Positions 5,942 to 11,997 of a stretch of 25,673 bases of DNA are shown here, piece by piece. Each line of letters begins with the position of its first letter. Position 1 is the first letter of the stretch. Below the pieces are notes generated by a model. The model was not told the origin of the DNA and did no database searches. It worked only from the letters and a program-made list of their open reading frames with translations. The DNA is from a virus. The DNA is taken from IMG/VR virus record IMGVR_UViG_3300046011_005496, positions 1 through 25,673 of that record; one strand, written 5' to 3'. Made by a program: the position numbers and the translations under genes.

Positions 5942-7692
5942 GCGCATCGTTGGAGGCGAGGATTGTCGCCTTTCTTCGTGATGCGACCCCGTTGAAGCGG
6001 CGGGAATGGCTTGCCAACCTCACCTATGAAGAACGGGCGGCTGTTGCTGTCATCGTTCAACGGATAGCCGAGGACCCGTGGAGCCAATATCGAGGCGACC
6101 CTATCGGCTTCGTCGAGAGAGGCTTGAAAGAAACGATTTGGAGCAAACAGCGGGAGATTCTCGAGTCGATAAGAGACAACAAACGCACTGCGGTGCCCGC
6201 CTGCCACGCCCCCGGCAAATCCCATCTAGCCGCCCGTATCGTCGCCTACTGGACGATGACTCATGCGACAGGCACCAGCCAAGTCGTCACCACAGCAACC
6301 ACCTTCAGACAAGTTCGCAACATCTTGTGGTCCCACATCCGCACACTCCACGCCCGCCACAACCTCGACGGCGACTGCCTCACCACCGAATGGAAGCGTG
6401 ATGCGACAGTTGTAGCGTTCGGATTCGCCCCAGCCCAATACAACGAAACCGCACTCCAAGGCATCCACGCACCAAACCTCCTTATCGTCGTCGACGAAGC
6501 AGGAGGCATCTCAGACACCATCGGCAACGCCCTAGAAGCCCTAATGACAGGCGAAAACACCCGCCTACTACTACTCGGCAACCCACCCACAGACACCACC
6601 AACTCATGGTTCGAACGAGCCTGCCGAAGCAACATCTACAACACCATAAAAATCTCCGCCCACGACACCCCAAACTTCACAGGCGAACCAACAGGCACCT
6701 GCACCACCTGCCCACCCACAATCAAAAAACACGCCATCGCCACACACCTAGTCGACAAACAATGGGTCAACGACATCATCCACGAACTCGGAGAAAACTC
6801 CCCATTCGCCCAAGCCAGAATCCACGCCAACTTCGTAGAAAACACCACCAACCGAATCATCCCCGCCGCATGGATAGACGAAGCAACACGAAACACCAAC
6901 CCAGCACACTCAAACGACATCAAACTCGGCGTCGACATCGCCTCAGACGGAGGAGACGAGTTCGTCATCGCCAGAATCGACGGCTACACAGCCAAAATCA
7001 TCCACACATCCAGCGGAGACGCCAACAGCAACGCCGTAACCGTCGCCCAAACCGTCCTCAAACACATCCACGACGCCGAAAACGACCTCAAAAACCAAAA
7101 TACTTTACATAACATACCTTATGGGCGCCACGGAGAGTGGTCAAACAACCACCCAGAGTCACCTACTACAGGTAGTACCGAACAAGTGTTCGCCCCTAGG
7201 GGTGGGGGGTCGGCGCTCAGTCCTGCGACGGGGGGCTTCGGCGGTATGGTCTCCGTGAAGGTTGATGCTATTGGGTTGGGTTGGGGTGTTGTGAGTTTGT
7301 TGGAGCAGTGGGGTCGGGAGGGGTTGCATGGGGCGAGGATTGTTGGGGTGAATGTGGCGGAGCGGGCTGTTGATGTGGGTCGGTTCAAGAATGTGAGGGC
7401 GGAGATGTGGTGGAATCTTCGGGTGTTGTTGGAGCCTGATTTTGGTGGGGGGCAGGTTGTTTCGTTGGTGGGTTTGGATGTGCGTTCGGTGGGTCAGTTG
7501 GGGTTGGGTGAGTTTGTGGCTGATTCTTCGGGGCGGTTGAAGGTGGTGGGGAAGGGGGAGATGCGGGGTCGGGGTTTGGGGTCTCCTGACCGTGCTGAGG
7601 CGTTGTTGTTGGGGTTTTATGAGCCGAGGGTGTGGGTTGCGCCGATTGTTGCTCCTGTGTCGGTGGGTCAGGTGAATCCTTGGTTGATGTGA
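5920..7692 (+). CDS. terL: terminase large subunit (ATPase and nuclease)
   Basis: A 590-residue motor that pumps DNA into the head and cuts it. The ATPase half has the Walker A-like A-P-G-K-S-H (K100), Walker B L-L-I-V-V-D-E (D192, E193) and the coupling motif L-L-L-G-N-P-P. The RNase H-like nuclease half has D339 in K-L-G-V-D-I-A-S-D, D449 in V-K-V-D-A-I-G-L-G-W-G and D557 in S-P-D-R-A-E-A-L. Between the first and second nuclease aspartates is a low-complexity stretch (about residues 391-440) that I would not expect from the family, at a sharp switch of DNA composition. The ATG at 5920 follows GAGGGA and overlaps the small subunit. The frame is unbroken. Confidence 0.92.
   Translation: MVDLNPSSASLEARIVAFLRDATPLKRREWLANLTYEERAAVAVIVQRIAEDPWSQYRGDPIGFVERGLKETIWSKQREILESIRDNKRTAVPACHAPGKSHLAARIVAYWTMTHATGTSQVVTTATTFRQVRNILWSHIRTLHARHNLDGDCLTTEWKRDATVVAFGFAPAQYNETALQGIHAPNLLIVVDEAGGISDTIGNALEALMTGENTRLLLLGNPPTDTTNSWFERACRSNIYNTIKISAHDTPNFTGEPTGTCTTCPPTIKKHAIATHLVDKQWVNDIIHELGENSPFAQARIHANFVENTTNRIIPAAWIDEATRNTNPAHSNDIKLGVDIASDGGDEFVIARIDGYTAKIIHTSSGDANSNAVTVAQTVLKHIHDAENDLKNQNTLHNIPYGRHGEWSNNHPESPTTGSTEQVFAPRGGGSALSPATGGFGGMVSVKVDAIGLGWGVVSLLEQWGREGLHGARIVGVNVAERAVDVGRFKNVRAEMWWNLRVLLEPDFGGGQVVSLVGLDVRSVGQLGLGEFVADSSGRLKVVGKGEMRGRGLGSPDRAEALLLGFYEPRVWVAPIVAPVSVGQVNPWLM
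7164..7202. repeat. cluster of three short palindromes inside the terminase large subunit gene
   Basis: Three inverted repeats stand side by side: TACTAC-ag-GTAGTA (7164-7177), GAACA-ag-TGTTC (7180-7191) and CCCCTAGGGG (7193-7202). The first two share an AG spacer. They sit within the unusual protein insertion and at the A/C-to-G/T switch. They may be protein-binding sites, an origin or recombination site, or a scar of an insertion. Confidence 0.5.
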
Positions 7693-7710
7693 TGCGATTG
7701 GGGGGGTTGG

Positions 7711-7735
7711 AAAAAAAATCGGTCGCCTTCGGCGA
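7711..7735 (-). terminator. possible intrinsic terminator on the minus strand
   Basis: Read on the minus strand, the stem TCGCC-gaa-GGCGA (7735-7723) is followed four bases later by eight T (7718-7711). That is the form of a Rho-independent terminator. No minus-strand gene is supported nearby, so it would end antisense RNA coming from the right. On the plus strand there is no T-run at the proper place. The stem is only 5 bp, so chance is possible. Confidence 0.35.
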
Positions 7736-7775
7736 GGGGGGGTGTTTGGTTGGGGTGGGTTTTTTGGTGGGGTAC

Positions 7776-7804
7776 TTGACACGGGTACTAAACGGGGGTA
7801 GAGT
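7776..7804 (+). promoter_or_regulatory. sigma70-type promoter, leaderless, for the gene at 7814
   Basis: TTGACA (7776-7781) and TAGAGT (7799-7804) with a 17-bp spacer form a near-consensus promoter. The start codons GTG 7811 and ATG 7814 lie 6 and 9 nt beyond the -10 element, and there is no Shine-Dalgarno. This marks the start of the small-gene operon after the terminase. Confidence 0.75.
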
Positions 7805-7813
7805 TGTCTCGTG

Positions 7814-8698
7814 ATGGGGAACCGAACCGAACTGGAACTTCACCAGTTGGCTGTCGCAACCGACACCAGACTCGCCGAACTGTACCAAAAGGACTTCCGC
7901 TTGCGGACCGACATCCAGTGGGAGGCAGAAAGAATAGCCCGCATGATTCATACCCACGGGCACGAGCGTGAGGAACTCGCCCGCAAAATCCGCTTCATCG
8001 AAACGACCGTCGACACGCTCGAGCCGCAACTTAGCGAGTGGGGTCAACTCCAGTTTGCCGACGCCGTCAAACGCCTCAAGGAGAAGTTCGAGCAACGCAA
8101 TGCGGTCGCCGAAGAGCGCCGCCCGCTCGACGCTCTCTACCAACAGCACCAGTGGAGCCGCTTCTTCCTCGTCACCAACACCAACGGGCACATCCACAAG
8201 ACGATGTATTGCCACACCTGCTTCGAGGACACCCGCTTTCAATGGCTCCCAAACCTCTCAGGATTGACGGAGGCGAACGCAGTCCAGCAGGAGGGTGAAA
8301 TCCTCTGCACCGCCTGTTTCCCCACCGCTCCCGTCGACTGGACACGAGGCGTCGCCCGCAGGGACCTCGAAGCCAGAGCCGCCAGAGCCGCCGCAAAAGC
8401 CGAGCGTGAAGCCAAGAAACTCGCCAAAGCCCTCCTCCCTGACGGCGGCGTCTTCCGCTTCAAGAATGAGCGAATCACCACCCTTCACACCGCCAAAGCG
8501 GAACTGAAGAGAGAACTCGAGTGGCAGAAGTATTATCCCAATGCGACGCATGCCTTCGCCCCAGTCGAAGAAATCCAGCGGCTCATCGAAGCAATCGCCG
8601 CCAAAGAAGGCAAGACCGCTCAGGAGGTCGAAGTGGAAACCAAGCAGAAAGTCAACAAACAGTTGAAAAAGGACGGATACGCAGGGTGGGAAATCTGA
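7814..8698 (+). CDS. coiled-coil zinc-ribbon protein of actinobacteriophage type
   Basis: A 294-residue protein. The first 115 residues are a long helical coiled coil. Then comes G-H-I-H-K-T-M-Y with C133-x2-C136, a segment R-F-Q-W-L-P-N-L-S-G-L-T-E-A-N-A-V, and C165-x2-C168 in L-C-T-A-C-F-P-T-A-P-V-D-W. The two cysteine pairs with the intervening L-S-G should hold one zinc. The C-terminal 130 residues are again helical and rich in A, K and E. This arrangement is common in phages and mobile elements of actinobacteria as I recall, but its function is not established. Start is ATG 7814 or GTG 7811 at the expected transcription start of a strong promoter. Confidence 0.75.
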   Translation: MGNRTELELHQLAVATDTRLAELYQKDFRLRTDIQWEAERIARMIHTHGHEREELARKIRFIETTVDTLEPQLSEWGQLQFADAVKRLKEKFEQRNAVAEERRPLDALYQQHQWSRFFLVTNTNGHIHKTMYCHTCFEDTRFQWLPNLSGLTEANAVQQEGEILCTACFPTAPVDWTRGVARRDLEARAARAAAKAEREAKKLAKALLPDGGVFRFKNERITTLHTAKAELKRELEWQKYYPNATHAFAPVEEIQRLIEAIAAKEGKTAQEVEVETKQKVNKQLKKDGYAGWEI

Positions 8699-8940
8699 CC
8701 GAGTTTGTTATCCAACGCCGCACCGCTGATGGGTGGCGTCGTTTCATCGTCGAAGGACAAAACGGACAAGCAGTAGGAACATCAGGCAGGCTTGCCAGAG
8801 CGATGCGATTTACCAACTTCGTCGAAGCCGACTTCTATAAGTTGCGGTTTGGGTTATGGGACTTTGAGATAGTCCAAGCAGTTGATGATGATTATGAGGC
8901 AGAACGGCAAGCGTTCAAGGAGCGTCGTCACAGTCTGTGA
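8686..8940 (+). CDS. small protein of unknown function
   Basis: An 84-residue protein with N-terminal beta strands (L-T-E-F-V-I-Q-R-R, W-R-R-F-I-V-E-G) followed by an acidic helix ending E-R-Q-A-F-K-E-R-R-H-S-L. The best start is GTG 8686, which overlaps the upstream stop by 13 bp. The open frame that extends upstream to 8521 is inside the previous gene and is Arg-rich shadow sequence. No family recognised. Confidence 0.5.
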   Translation: MGNLTEFVIQRRTADGWRRFIVEGQNGQAVGTSGRLARAMRFTNFVEADFYKLRFGLWDFEIVQAVDDDYEAERQAFKERRHSL

Positions 8941-8961
8941 TACATCGTGCGTAGCAGGGAT

Positions 8962-9264
8962 ATGACAACAACCGAATATAGCGAAACATTTACACTGACC
9001 TTTGAGGAGATGTGGCTTATTGTCAAGGCGCTGAACGCCAGACTCGGTCCGCTTATCGAAGATGGAAAAGTTGATGGTGAGGAGATGCGACTCATTTTGA
9101 GGTTGACAAGCACATTCGATGAGGCAATGTGCCGTGGTGTCGAACATCTTGAAGATGCCATCGAAAAAGACCCCAAAGACCCATTCAAGGAGGTAGTCAG
9201 TCGTTTTCGACTTTACGAAGACTTGACGAAACCACTTGACGAATGGGACATGGATGGGGTATGA
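8962..9264 (+). CDS. small acidic protein of unknown function
   Basis: A 100-residue, mainly helical acidic protein (M-T-T-T-E-Y-S-E-T-F-T-L-T-F-E-E-M-W-L-I-V-K-A-L). ATG 8962 follows GCAGGGA very closely, so the alternative GTG at 8947 cannot be excluded. Its last codons contain the promoter of the next gene. No family recognised. Confidence 0.5.
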   Translation: MTTTEYSETFTLTFEEMWLIVKALNARLGPLIEDGKVDGEEMRLILRLTSTFDEAMCRGVEHLEDAIEKDPKDPFKEVVSRFRLYEDLTKPLDEWDMDGV

Positions 9265-9265
9265 T
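9236..9265 (+). promoter_or_regulatory. sigma70-type promoter for the gene at 9296
   Basis: TTGACG (9236-9241), an 18-bp spacer and TATGAT (9260-9265). The promoter is buried in the 3' end of the preceding gene. Its -10 element begins a 30-bp block that is repeated exactly at the next promoter. Confidence 0.65.
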
Positions 9266-9285
9266 TGAACCGTGGGGAAAGGAGA
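9256..9285 (+). repeat. 30-bp direct repeat, copy 1 (promoter -10 plus ribosome site)
   Basis: Identical to 9653-9682. It carries the TATGAT -10 element, the expected transcription start and the AAAGGAGA ribosome site, so it is a portable expression leader. The flanking sequence, including the coding sequence behind it, is not repeated. Confidence 0.9.
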
Positions 9286-9295
9286 CCATGTACCT

Positions 9296-9637
9296 ATGAC
9301 ATACAAACTGAGCAAGTCCGAATGGGCGGTTGGTCGGGACATCCTCGGCTACACCGACGAGGCGAAGTTCGCCGCTCTCGTGGAGTGGGCGGACCGCAAG
9401 GGCTACTGGGCGGACTGGTCCGAGTTCGACGACGACCAGTTCATCGGCTGGCACACAACGGTCATTCAAGCCCAGCACGACGAGTACGCCACTGCCATGA
9501 GCGAGTACGAGGCGGCTGGTCTGACGGGCAAGGAAGCCGCCAAACAGTTCGCCATCAAGCAGGCGCTCGAGAAAATGAAAACGGTCCTCGAGAGCGACGG
9601 TTTTGTTGCCGTTTTGGAGGAAGACATCCCGAGTTGA
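9296..9637 (+). CDS. small acidic protein of unknown function
   Basis: A 113-residue helical, acidic, tryptophan-rich protein (M-T-Y-K-L-S-K-S-E-W-A-V-G-R-D). The middle reads W-A-D-R-K-G-Y-W-A-D-W-S-E-F-D-D-D, and the C-terminal half is helical. ATG 9296 is placed 10 nt after AAAGGAGA. The GTG at 9272 and the ATG at 9288 (out of frame, stops at once) are not used. It has its own promoter with a leader duplicated upstream of the next gene. Acidity suggests a DNA-mimic or protein-binding role, but that is a guess. Confidence 0.6.
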   Translation: MTYKLSKSEWAVGRDILGYTDEAKFAALVEWADRKGYWADWSEFDDDQFIGWHTTVIQAQHDEYATAMSEYEAAGLTGKEAAKQFAIKQALEKMKTVLESDGFVAVLEEDIPS

Positions 9638-9662
9638 CATCGGGGCAGAAACGGGGTATGAT
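9634..9662 (+). promoter_or_regulatory. strong sigma70-type promoter for the operon from 9687
   Basis: TTGACA (9634-9639) and TATGAT (9657-9662), 17-bp spacer. This is the best match to the bacterial consensus in the window. The -35 element overlaps the stop codon of the previous gene. Confidence 0.82.
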
Positions 9663-9682
9663 TGAACCGTGGGGAAAGGAGA
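9653..9682 (+). repeat. 30-bp direct repeat, copy 2 (promoter -10 plus ribosome site)
   Basis: Exact second copy of 9256-9285, 397 bp downstream. It ends in AAAGGAGA, which sets the ATG at 9687. See the copy at 9256 for its content. Confidence 0.9.
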
Positions 9683-9686
9683 GAAA

Positions 9687-9944
9687 ATGACCAAGGAAAA
9701 AGTGGTTCTAGTGGCTCTGGCGGCGGCTCTCGTTGTTGCCGTGCCAATCAAGTTCGGAACCAATACCAGAGGCAATGTTTTCAAGAAAGGCACCAAGGCT
9801 CCAGCCGCCACCGTGGTCGGTGTGTTGAACAAAGAAAAAACCACCGACAGACTCAAGAAACTTTTGGTGCCCATCGACTGGGCGAATCCGCTCGCCACTC
9901 AAGTCACCCATCCCAAGAAACCCAAAAAGGAGGAACAGAAATGA
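9687..9944 (+). CDS. small membrane-anchored or exported protein of unknown function
   Basis: An 85-residue protein that opens M-T-K-E-K and then V-V-L-V-A-L-A-A-A-L-V-V-A-V (residues 6-19), a hydrophobic helix after a short basic end, as in a signal anchor. The rest is basic and soluble, finishing K-K-P-K-K-E-E-Q-K. No signal-peptidase site or lipobox is obvious. The ATG at 9687 is placed by the AAAGGAGA site. It is first in an operon of overlapping genes (ATGA with the next). It could sit in the host inner membrane, for example for superinfection exclusion, but nothing in it proves that. Confidence 0.55.
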   Translation: MTKEKVVLVALAAALVVAVPIKFGTNTRGNVFKKGTKAPAATVVGVLNKEKTTDRLKKLLVPIDWANPLATQVTHPKKPKKEEQK

Positions 9945-10210
9945 CCACCCGCTACATCATCGTCAAGCAGGAACAGGACATGCAAGAAATGGGATGTCAG
10001 CACACGGCTTGTGATGTGTTCCACAAAAAATGGCGTGATTACTACGGTCACTGCACGAAGCCAATCAAGCCTCGCCCCGAGTGGGTCATCATTGACACGA
10101 CAACCAACGAGCGTCCCAACTACTACACCGACACTTTCTTGACGAAACAAGATGCCAAAACCGCTCTGACCCGACTTCTAAACATTCTCACGAAAGGAGA
10201 ACAGCAATGA
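9941..10210 (+). CDS. small protein of unknown function
   Basis: An 89-residue protein with a Cys/His-bearing middle (M-G-C-Q-H-T-A-C-D-V-F-H-K-K-W) that could bind a metal. It is followed by P-E-W-V-I-I-D-T-T-T-N and a C-terminal helix (D-A-K-T-A-L-T-R-L-L-N-I-L). The start ATG 9941 overlaps the previous stop (ATGA) and has AAGGAGG at 9927-9933. Its own stop overlaps the next start the same way. No family recognised. Confidence 0.62.
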   Translation: MTTRYIIVKQEQDMQEMGCQHTACDVFHKKWRDYYGHCTKPIKPRPEWVIIDTTTNERPNYYTDTFLTKQDAKTALTRLLNILTKGEQQ

Positions 10211-10689
10211 CCACGACCAGCCCGCTCTACGAAGCGACTCGCAATCTGCCGCTCAAGCAGATAGCGGCGCTCGTGCGAACCGAGGTTCGCAAGACTCTGA
10301 AAACTTGGAACTCGCAAAACGCAAGGGGGGCTGGCTTCCCGCCTGATAGGCGCTTGGACGAGATAGGGGTGTCGGTCAGGTTGGACGGCTACCGTTCAAT
10401 CAGCGTCGACTTGCAACTTTCGGACGCCTTATACGACAAGATGGGAGAGTTCGCCGAAGCGCTCTACATGGACCGTTTGACCGAAAGGCATGTCAGAGAT
10501 GACTATGACTTCATGCGAACCTACGACAACGGAAAGTACCTTGATTTGTTCAATGTCTACCAGTTGGAGAAAATCGTTGAAGAAATCCGTAACCAATACA
10601 ACTACAACAACTCCGACCTGATGATTGACTATTTTGATGTCCGCTACTACGGGACCACGAAGTTCACCAAGGGAAAGCGAGGCTGGTAG
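10207..10689 (+). CDS. unknown phage protein, N-terminus perhaps LPD29-like
   Basis: A 160-residue protein. Residues about 14-60 read L-P-L-K-Q-I-A-A-L-V-R-T-E-V-R-K-T-L, then G-V-S-V-R-L-D-G-Y-R-S-I-S-V-D. This helix-then-strand order resembles the LPD29 domain of phage polyvalent proteins as I recall it. The C-terminal half is rich in Y and D (Y-N-Y-N-N-S-D-L-M-I-D-Y-F-D-V-R-Y-Y-G). The AAAGGAGA site at 10194-10201 sets the ATG. Translational coupling to the genes on either side is likely. Function unknown. Confidence 0.6.
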   Translation: MTTTSPLYEATRNLPLKQIAALVRTEVRKTLKTWNSQNARGAGFPPDRRLDEIGVSVRLDGYRSISVDLQLSDALYDKMGEFAEALYMDRLTERHVRDDYDFMRTYDNGKYLDLFNVYQLEKIVEEIRNQYNYNNSDLMIDYFDVRYYGTTKFTKGKRGW

Positions 10690-10691
10690 TG

Positions 10692-10889
10692 ATGCGAAAC
10701 GAAAACGAAATCCCGACAGTGTCAGAGTTTGAAATGTTCGAGATGGGAATGATGACCGACGACGAGGTCGTTGACTTCTTCCAAAGGCTCGTTGACTTTG
10801 GCATGATTTGGCACCTTCAAGGTTCCTACCAGCGCATGCTTCGTCAACTCGTGCAGGCAGAACTGGTAAATCTTCCGACAAAGAGTTGA
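10692..10889 (+). CDS. small conserved phage protein (family I recall as DUF7417)
   Basis: A 65-residue protein with the pattern F-E-M-F-E-M-G-M-M-T-D-D-E-V-V-D-F-F-Q-R-L-V-D-F-G, then W-H-L-Q-G-S-Y-Q-R-M. This pattern recurs in phages of many hosts. Function is not known. It is acidic and helical. The ATG 10692 (or GTG 10689) follows the previous stop at once. Its last bases form the -35 box of the next promoter. Confidence 0.72.
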   Translation: MRNENEIPTVSEFEMFEMGMMTDDEVVDFFQRLVDFGMIWHLQGSYQRMLRQLVQAELVNLPTKS

Positions 10890-10914
10890 CAACCCACGAC
10901 TGTCCCGATAATAT
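10886..10914 (+). promoter_or_regulatory. sigma70-type promoter for the repressor-like operon
   Basis: TTGACA (10886-10891) and TAATAT (10909-10914), 17-bp spacer, overlapping the end of the preceding gene. Transcription should begin near 10921, just before the start region of the gene at 10944. Confidence 0.72.
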
Positions 10915-10943
10915 CTAACCCAACAATGAGAAAGGAAACAAAA

Positions 10944-11252
10944 ATGCCCCAAAAAGAGACCTTACCGTCGCACCTCATCGAGGTAAAAATAGATGACGAG
11001 ATATTCCAACGGCGAAGCAAATACTCAGGGATTCTCACCGACATCTCCAAGTTCCCGAACCGTTGGTTCGTGTTGAAGACAATGACTGTCAAAACCAACG
11101 ACGCACTTCCCTACATGACCAAACGACAACTCTTGCATACCTACGGAAAGCACGGGTTCGAGTTCATGGTCTACACCCATCCCCAAAAAAAGAAAGGCGT
11201 CGCCGTTCGTAGCGTCGTCGCCCGATACAATCCACAAAAAAGGAGCAAGTAA
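10944..11252 (+). CDS. unknown basic protein, first gene of the repressor-like operon
   Basis: A 102-residue protein, M-P-Q-K-E-T-L-P-S-H-L-I-E-V-K-I-D-D-E-I-F, with a basic C-terminus (P-Q-K-K-K-G-V and P-Q-K-R-S-K). ATG 10944 is preferred because AGAAAGGA lies 8 nt before it. ATG 10926 in the same frame would add six residues. The stop overlaps the start of the HTH gene (TAATG). It might be a small nucleic-acid-binding protein because of its charge, but no family is recognised. Confidence 0.58.
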   Translation: MPQKETLPSHLIEVKIDDEIFQRRSKYSGILTDISKFPNRWFVLKTMTVKTNDALPYMTKRQLLHTYGKHGFEFMVYTHPQKKKGVAVRSVVARYNPQKRSK

Positions 11253-11515
11253 TGACCATCAAACAGAAACAACGCCGCCTAACCCGCAAACAGGCAACTA
11301 ACGCAATCGGTGACCACCTCCGTGAGGTACGCATTGCCGAAGGACTTAGCCAAGAGGCACTTGCTGTCAAGGCTGGTTTAGACCGCAAGACCGTGAACCG
11401 TATTGAGAACGGATTGTTTTCGCCTTCCATCGACACCCTCGTGCGCCTATGTCAAATCCTTGGCAAGGACGCTGGAGGATTCCTCAACGAATCATTTAGC
11501 AAAGCGGCACGATGA
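11252..11515 (+). CDS. XRE/Cro-CI family transcriptional regulator
   Basis: An 87-residue helix-turn-helix repressor-type protein. The HTH runs from about residue 17 to 77: I-G-D-H-L-R-E-V-R-I-A-E-G-L-S-Q-E-A-L-A, then A-G-L-D-R-K-T-V-N-R-I-E-N-G, then S-I-D-T-L-V-R-L-C-Q-I-L-G. It probably binds operator DNA as a dimer. AAAAAGGAGC sets the ATG 11252. The stop overlaps the next gene (ATGA), the arrangement found in antitoxin-toxin pairs and in repressor operons. It may repress its own promoter at 10886-10914. Confidence 0.85.
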   Translation: MTIKQKQRRLTRKQATNAIGDHLREVRIAEGLSQEALAVKAGLDRKTVNRIENGLFSPSIDTLVRLCQILGKDAGGFLNESFSKAAR

Positions 11516-11940
11516 CAGAGAACTCGGAGTTGCCAGTTTTCCCTGTTGCTCTCATAAATCTTGCGGAAGAACTCGGAGAAGAGCGCTTGAAGCGTTTGCC
11601 TCCGCTGTTTTACAAAGAAAATGAGCCACTTGAAATGGAACTCCTCATCTTGAAACTGGTCTCAAAAGAGAACCCAAACCATGAGGTCTACCTTTACGAG
11701 TATGACGGCATAAGCCTGTTCTCGGCGATGATAGTGGACCGAGGAATGGACTCTTTACAACTTGCGTTTGACTTGGTAATGGTCAAGGCAAACCATGAAG
11801 CACCTGTTTTTAGGATTGTCGAGATTTTCAAGCCAAGAACTGTCAATGAAGTCATAGGTGAAGCGGAAGCAGACGGCTTACTCATCAGAGCAGTTGAATC
11901 CGAAGACTTACTTGAGGCATTTGGTTTGCCAGAAGCCTGA
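11512..11940 (+). CDS. acidic partner protein of the XRE regulator, unknown function
   Basis: A 142-residue acidic protein of mixed alpha/beta look (L-P-V-F-P-V-A-L-I-N-L-A-E-E-L-G-E-E-R-L, Y-L-Y-E-Y-D-G-I-S-L-F-S). It overlaps the HTH gene by 4 bp, so the two are translationally coupled, and it is followed by a terminator hairpin. Possible roles are a toxin, a repressor modulator or a plain phage protein. I see no motif to choose between them. Confidence 0.55.
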   Translation: MTENSELPVFPVALINLAEELGEERLKRLPPLFYKENEPLEMELLILKLVSKENPNHEVYLYEYDGISLFSAMIVDRGMDSLQLAFDLVMVKANHEAPVFRIVEIFKPRTVNEVIGEAEADGLLIRAVESEDLLEAFGLPEA

Positions 11941-11950
11941 AGTACGCTTT

Positions 11951-11986
11951 AGCACCCGAGAGGCTTTCCCCTTCTTCTCGGGTGCT
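11951..11986 (+). terminator. hairpin with an 11-bp perfect stem, probable terminator
   Basis: AGCACCCGAGA (11951-11961) pairs fully with TCTCGGGTGCT (11976-11986) around a 14-nt pyrimidine-rich loop. It stands 10 bp after a stop codon and separates the small-gene region from the head genes. There is no T-run behind it, so it is either a T-less actinobacterial type of terminator or an RNA-processing or protecting hairpin. Confidence 0.7.
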
Positions 11987-11997
11987 ACTGTGCCCGC

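Larger units (their letters stand above)
5395..7800. other. alternating blocks of opposite strand composition across the terminase genes
   Basis: On the + strand the bases are A/C-rich from about 5395 to 5670, mixed but G-richer to about 6180, A/C-rich from 6181 to about 7120, and strongly G/T-rich from about 7230 to 7800. As samples, 6721-6780 has 8 G and 20 C, while 7321-7380 has 32 G and 5 C. The protein frame continues through every switch, so codon choice has simply followed the local bias. The sharpest switch, from C>G to G>C, is at 7120-7230. Confidence 0.75.

Noticed and set aside
6606-7112. Plus-strand frame giving an R/H/Q-rich protein inside the terminase gene
   Set aside because: It is the out-of-frame reading of an A/C-rich stretch. 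The terminase frame has the conserved motifs.
5902-7692. Terminase large subunit as two genes, a frameshift or an intein, because composition changes in the middle
   Set aside because: One frame stays open and both halves have their motifs. The odd stretch is only about 45 residues with no intein-type ends.
7159-8242. Long open frames on the minus strand (7159-7782 and 7385-8242), rich in P, T, H and N
   Set aside because: They mirror the G/T-rich coding of the terminase end, whose nuclease motifs are clear on the plus strand. The minus translation is low-complexity with no motif, and one frame crosses the good promoter and the start of the next gene.
8521-8940. Upstream extension of the 8686 gene to 8521
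   Set aside because: The added part is Arg/Gln-rich shadow of the preceding gene, and the natural start overlaps the stop of that gene.
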